Made by a program: the position numbers and the translations under genes
Notes under the pieces: model-generated
Told to the model about the DNA's origin: nothing
The model's database searches: none
Seen by the model: the letters and a program-made list of their open reading frames with translations, nothing else
Assembly (NCBI GenBank): GCA_035405645.1
Contig: DAONJL010000050.1
Location: 1-18,582 of the forward strand
Direction of reading: 5' to 3'
Length of the DNA: 18,582 nucleotides
From: DAONJL01 sp035405645 [NCBI: bacterium]
Lineage (GTDB): Bacteria > JAGOBX01 > DAONJL01
Shown: positions 16,321-18,582 of the stretch, piece by piece
Position numbering within the stretch: position 1 is the stretch's first letter
How the letters are laid out: every line of letters begins with the position of its first letter

Positions 16321-17769
16321 TTAAATAATTCTAAAATAATCAGCAAGAACACAACGACGCATTCTTGTAAATGACCTCGCACTTGTTAAACCTTCGCCTG
16401 TTGGTGAAGCAATTGTTAATGTTGTATAACCTTCACCTAAAAAACCAAGACCAGCATAACTTGGTGCATTTTTTACAAATATTGATACATTCATTTTTTT
16501 CGCCATTTTTGATAAATTTGCTACATTTAATGAATGCATATGTGCTGTATGATAATTATGTAATTCAGCTTCATACGCTAATTCAATTGCTTTGTCAACA
16601 TCAGGAACTCGTGTGACAGGCAGAACTGGCATAAGTTGTTCTGTGAAAATAAGTGGATGGTCATTTGGCACTTCACCATATAATAATCTAATTGAATCAG
16701 GTAAATCAAGACCAATTTGTCTTGCTATAACATTTGCATTTCTGCCAATTAATTCACGATTTACTACTGGTTCTTTTCCTGTTTTATGGTCGCCTGGTTC
16801 AACTATTATTTTTTCTGTTAATTTATCTATTTGTGCTGTTGTTAATTTATATGCATTATATTTTTGCATTTCTGATAATAATGCATCAGCAACACTGCGA
16901 ACTACAATTACTTCTTTTTCTGCTATGCATAATACATTATTATCAAATGAAGCACCATCAACAATAGCTTTAGCAGCATGTGGTATTATTGCTGTTTCAT
17001 CTACTACAACTGGTGGATTACCAGGACCTGCTGCTATGACTTTCTTTGTAGATTTCATTGCTTCTGCAACAACTGCTGGTCCGCCTGTTACTGTTAATAC
17101 ACGAATTTTTGGATGAGTAAATAATATTTTTCCTGTTTCAAGTGTTGGCTTTAAAACTGTTGTCATTAAATTTTCTGGTCCACCTGCTGCTATTACTGCT
17201 TTATTTAATATTTCTACTGCTAATAAACTAACTCTACGCGCAGCAGGATGTGGATTAAAAACTACTGAATTTCCTGCTGATAACATACTTATACTATTAT
17301 TTATTACTGTTGAACTTGGATTTGTCGATGGAGTAACAGAACCAATTACACCATACGGAGCATATTCTACTAATGTTAATCCATGGTCTCCTGTATATGC
17401 TTTTGATTCTATATCTTCTACACCTGGAGTTTTTAAAATTGATAATTGATTTTTTGCTATCTTATCTGCGACGCGTCCCATTTTTGTTTCTGCAACTGCT
17501 AATTCTGAAAATACTTTCACATTTGCTAATGCATATTGTCGCATTGTTTCTATTATTTTTTTTCTTACTTCTAATGACAATTTTACAAACTCTTGTTGTG
17601 CATTATATGCTGCTTCTATTGCTTTATTCATATCTTCAAAAATTCCATATCTACCTGCTTGTGGTTCATAATTTACATTGTATTCACCAAAACTCATTTT
17701 TAATTCTGCTGAAACTCTTTTTACTACTTCTTCGATTATATTTTTTATATCAATAGAACCTAATTCCAT
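16321..17769 (-). CDS. CoA-acylating aldehyde dehydrogenase, BMC type (PduP/EutE family)
   Basis: A 482-residue enzyme oxidising an aldehyde to acyl-CoA with NAD+ inside the compartment. Residues about 6-23 (IDIKNIIEEVVKRVSAEL) form an amphipathic helix separated by a linker from the catalytic body, as in encapsulation peptides of PduP/EutE. The body has VTPSTNPSSTVINN (145-158), VTGGPAVV (227-234), AAGPGNPPV (246-254) and the catalytic Cys C281 in FDNNVLCIAEKEV, all typical of the acylating BMC branch. The downstream GLGFLGEGYTTLTIA and ARSFTRMRRCVL tail also match. AAGGGG lies about 8 bases before the ATG. It is the only oxidoreductase in the window. The aldehyde is probably acetaldehyde, propionaldehyde or a related product, which sequence alone does not settle. 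Confidence 0.95.
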   Translation of the reverse strand: MELGSIDIKNIIEEVVKRVSAELKMSFGEYNVNYEPQAGRYGIFEDMNKAIEAAYNAQQEFVKLSLEVRKKIIETMRQYALANVKVFSELAVAETKMGRVADKIAKNQLSILKTPGVEDIESKAYTGDHGLTLVEYAPYGVIGSVTPSTNPSSTVINNSISMLSAGNSVVFNPHPAARRVSLLAVEILNKAVIAAGGPENLMTTVLKPTLETGKILFTHPKIRVLTVTGGPAVVAEAMKSTKKVIAAGPGNPPVVVDETAIIPHAAKAIVDGASFDNNVLCIAEKEVIVVRSVADALLSEMQKYNAYKLTTAQIDKLTEKIIVEPGDHKTGKEPVVNRELIGRNANVIARQIGLDLPDSIRLLYGEVPNDHPLIFTEQLMPVLPVTRVPDVDKAIELAYEAELHNYHTAHMHSLNVANLSKMAKKMNVSIFVKNAPSYAGLGFLGEGYTTLTIASPTGEGLTSARSFTRMRRCVLADYFRII

Positions 17770-17805
17770 CGCCGTAACCCCTTATAAAAAATTTTTTTAT
17801 ACTAA

Positions 17806-18117
17806 TTATTTATCAATTTTTTCTGGATTTTTTCTAAATATTATCTGGCCATCTTTTTCTATTGTATCAATAATTGCTATAATGGCAGTATCAACCGGCA
17901 CTTTATTTTCCGGCTGAACTGCCATTCTTGCTGACGAACCTTCAACTACAAATACAATTTCACCTGTTCCTGCACCAACAGAATCAACTGCTACTTTTGG
18001 TGAACCTGATGGTTTACCATCCAATGTTATTGGTTGAACTAATAATAATTTTTTTCCATCTAGTAGGTGAAATTTTTGAGTGGCAACTACATTGCCAACC
18101 ACTTCTGCTATTATCAT
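17806..18117 (-). CDS. BMC-P pentameric shell vertex protein (EutN/CcmL/PduN family), copy 2
   Basis: A 103-residue EutN/CcmL family protein. MIIAEVVGNVVATQKF, LLLVQPITLDGKP and AVDSVGAGTGEIV (about 43-55) are the family blocks, and PVDTAIIAIIDTIE ends the fold. A charged tail of roughly 14 residues (DGQIIFRKNPEKID) extends past the end of the other copy. AAGGTGA lies just upstream of the ATG. It is the second gene of the operon, between BMC-H and the dehydrogenase, with 30 and 36 base gaps. Two different BMC-P proteins in one locus are common in metabolosomes. Confidence 0.94.
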   Translation of the reverse strand: MIIAEVVGNVVATQKFHLLDGKKLLLVQPITLDGKPSGSPKVAVDSVGAGTGEIVFVVEGSSARMAVQPENKVPVDTAIIAIIDTIEKDGQIIFRKNPEKIDK

Positions 18118-18147
18118 TTTTTCACCTTAATTATTAAATAATTTGCT

Positions 18148-18432
18148 TTACTTTTTTAATGCTATTGGAAATACCTTTTCTAAATCACCATGTGGTCGTG
18201 GAATTACATGAACTGCTATTAATTCTCCTACTTTTTCTGCTGCTGCTGCTCCTGCATCAGTTGCTGCTTTACAAGCTGCAACATCGCCTCGTACTAATGA
18301 TGTAACATAACCACCGCCGATTTTTTCATAAGCAACTAATTCAACTTTTGCTGCTTTTACCATTGCATCTGATGCTTCAATTAAAGCAACTAATCCTTTT
18401 GTTTCAATCATTCCTAATGCTTCCATTGACAT
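18148..18432 (-). CDS. BMC-H hexameric shell protein (PduA/EutM/CcmK family)
   Basis: A 94-residue single-domain BMC protein forming the hexameric facets of a microcompartment shell. [11 protein letters not shown] (4-14), [19 protein letters not shown] (47-65) and AVHVIPRPH (73-81) align without gaps with PduA. The pore loop is KIGGG at 37-41, so the pore-lining Ser40 of PduA is Gly here. It is the first gene after the operon promoter and the only hexameric shell gene in the window; no BMC-T is present. The first of two nearby ATGs is chosen because AGGAGG lies 7 bases upstream of it. Confidence 0.96.
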   Translation of the reverse strand: MSMEALGMIETKGLVALIEASDAMVKAAKVELVAYEKIGGGYVTSLVRGDVAACKAATDAGAAAAEKVGELIAVHVIPRPHGDLEKVFPIALKK

Positions 18433-18439
18433 TTATATT

Positions 18440-18445
18440 CCTCCT
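18440..18445 (-). promoter_or_regulatory. Consensus Shine-Dalgarno of the BMC-H gene
   Basis: AGGAGG on the minus strand, 7 bases before the ATG at 18432. It is the strongest ribosome binding site in the window, fitting a shell protein needed in many copies, and favours the first ATG over the one two codons later. Confidence 0.85.
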
Positions 18446-18479
18446 TTTTGTTTAATTTTTTCTCTTTATATTTTTTTCA

Positions 18480-18508
18480 TTTTTACAATAAATTTTCTTT
18501 TATGTCAA
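18480..18508 (-). promoter_or_regulatory. Promoter of the BMC operon
   Basis: The minus strand has a perfect TTGACA (18503-18508), 17 bases, then TAAAAA (18480-18485); shifting by one gives AAAAAT. Either -10 matches four of six positions. The leader to the BMC-H start is about 40 bases with no clear hairpin. From here the eight genes down to 11936 are co-oriented with gaps of 2 to 36 bases, so this is probably the main promoter. No regulator gene is visible nearby. Confidence 0.6.
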
Positions 18509-18582
18509 TAAATTTTTTTCTTAAATACAGAAAATATCCCAGACATGGTATACCCCTTTGCAGCATTACGAATAATAAGTAA
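18505..18582 (-). CDS. Possible 3' end of an upstream gene, unidentified
   Basis: The minus strand is open from the window edge for 25 codons to a TGA at 18505-18507, reading LLIIRNAAKGYTMSGIFSVF and a short Lys-rich end. The stop overlaps the -35 box of the BMC promoter. The piece is slightly richer in G+C than its surroundings, as coding DNA here tends to be. It is too short to identify and could be chance; the plus strand also has an open stretch here. Confidence 0.3.
   Translation of the reverse strand, partial: LLIIRNAAKGYTMSGIFSVFKKKIY

Noticed and set aside
16308-16382. Longer N-terminus (25 extra residues, hydrophobic) for the small ITPAAKDYL protein
   Set aside because: It would overlap the 3' end of the dehydrogenase gene by about 60 bases and has no ribosome site, whereas the ATG at 16307 has AGGTGA 5 bases upstream and yields the amphipathic helix at the very N-terminus.
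16592-17116. Plus-strand open frame of 174 codons
   Set aside because: It lies fully inside the conserved aldehyde dehydrogenase gene on the other strand and its translation has no recognisable motif; it is an antisense shadow.
17373-17756. Plus-strand frame of 127 codons that looks like a membrane protein
   Set aside because: Antisense to the dehydrogenase N-terminal half; apparent hydrophobicity comes from reverse reading of Lys/Asn/Glu codons.
15244-18117. Two BMC-P genes as a recent tandem duplication
   Set aside because: The proteins share only the family core, differ in length and tail, and sit on opposite ends of the enzyme block, so they are old paralogues.
18544-18582. Possible start of a plus-strand gene (ATG then MVYPFAALRIIS) at the right edge
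   Set aside because: No ribosome site or promoter is visible in front of it and only 13 codons lie in the window; the minus-strand reading ending at 18505 is equally open.

Overview
The window is very AT-rich (about a quarter G+C by eye, heavy A/T codon use), gene-dense and almost entirely coded on the minus strand. Only argS lies on the plus strand. An LptD-type outer-membrane LPS assembly protein points to a diderm bacterium. The mix of a GH57/DUF3536 protein, a DUF4921-like uridylyltransferase relative, a pabB-pabC fusion and a small metabolosome locus suggests an uncultivated lineage such as Cloacimonadota or WOR-3-like bacteria. That placement is inference and weak. No tRNA, rRNA, CRISPR array, insertion sequence or phage gene was seen, and no gene-free stretch exceeds about 150 bases.

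Left part (1-6878, minus strand): the start of an AAA-ATPase-like/PD-(D/E)XK protein cut by the window edge, a GalT-superfamily protein with a CxxC pair and an HxHxQ motif, a GH57 glycosidase with DUF3536-type features, a fused aminodeoxychorismate synthase/lyase (pabB-pabC), and an MscS channel. Spacing suggests GH57 -> GalT-like -> AAA as one unit and pabBC as another with its own promoter.

Middle (6879-11935): a divergent promoter region with a perfect 10-bp inverted repeat separates mscS from argS, whose HIGH signature is replaced by NVVS. argS converges on an operon of a coiled-coil protein, nfo (endonuclease IV, all nine metal ligands present) and lptD, driven from a TTGACA-18-TAAAAT promoter.

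Right part (11936-18508, minus strand): one tight operon encoding a bacterial microcompartment (BMC). Behind a TTGACA promoter come BMC-H, BMC-P, a CoA-acylating aldehyde dehydrogenase with an N-terminal encapsulation-peptide-like helix, a small protein with a similar helix and an ITPAAKDYL tail, RpiB with Asp at the usual catalytic Cys position, and a second BMC-P. Spaced by only 3 and 2 bases follow an exported 5'-nucleotidase and a 597-residue fusion of a RecB/Cas4-like nuclease, a GAF-like region and an active-looking GGDEF domain with an I-site.

Working model (inference): this is a sugar-phosphate-utilising type metabolosome. The exported nucleotidase would release nucleosides, pentose phosphates would pass through RpiB and an aldolase not in this window, and the aldehyde would be oxidised to acyl-CoA inside the shell. 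The nuclease-GGDEF protein would add a nucleic-acid and/or c-di-GMP link. The aldolase, phosphotransacylase, alcohol dehydrogenase and BMC-T shell proteins are absent from the window.
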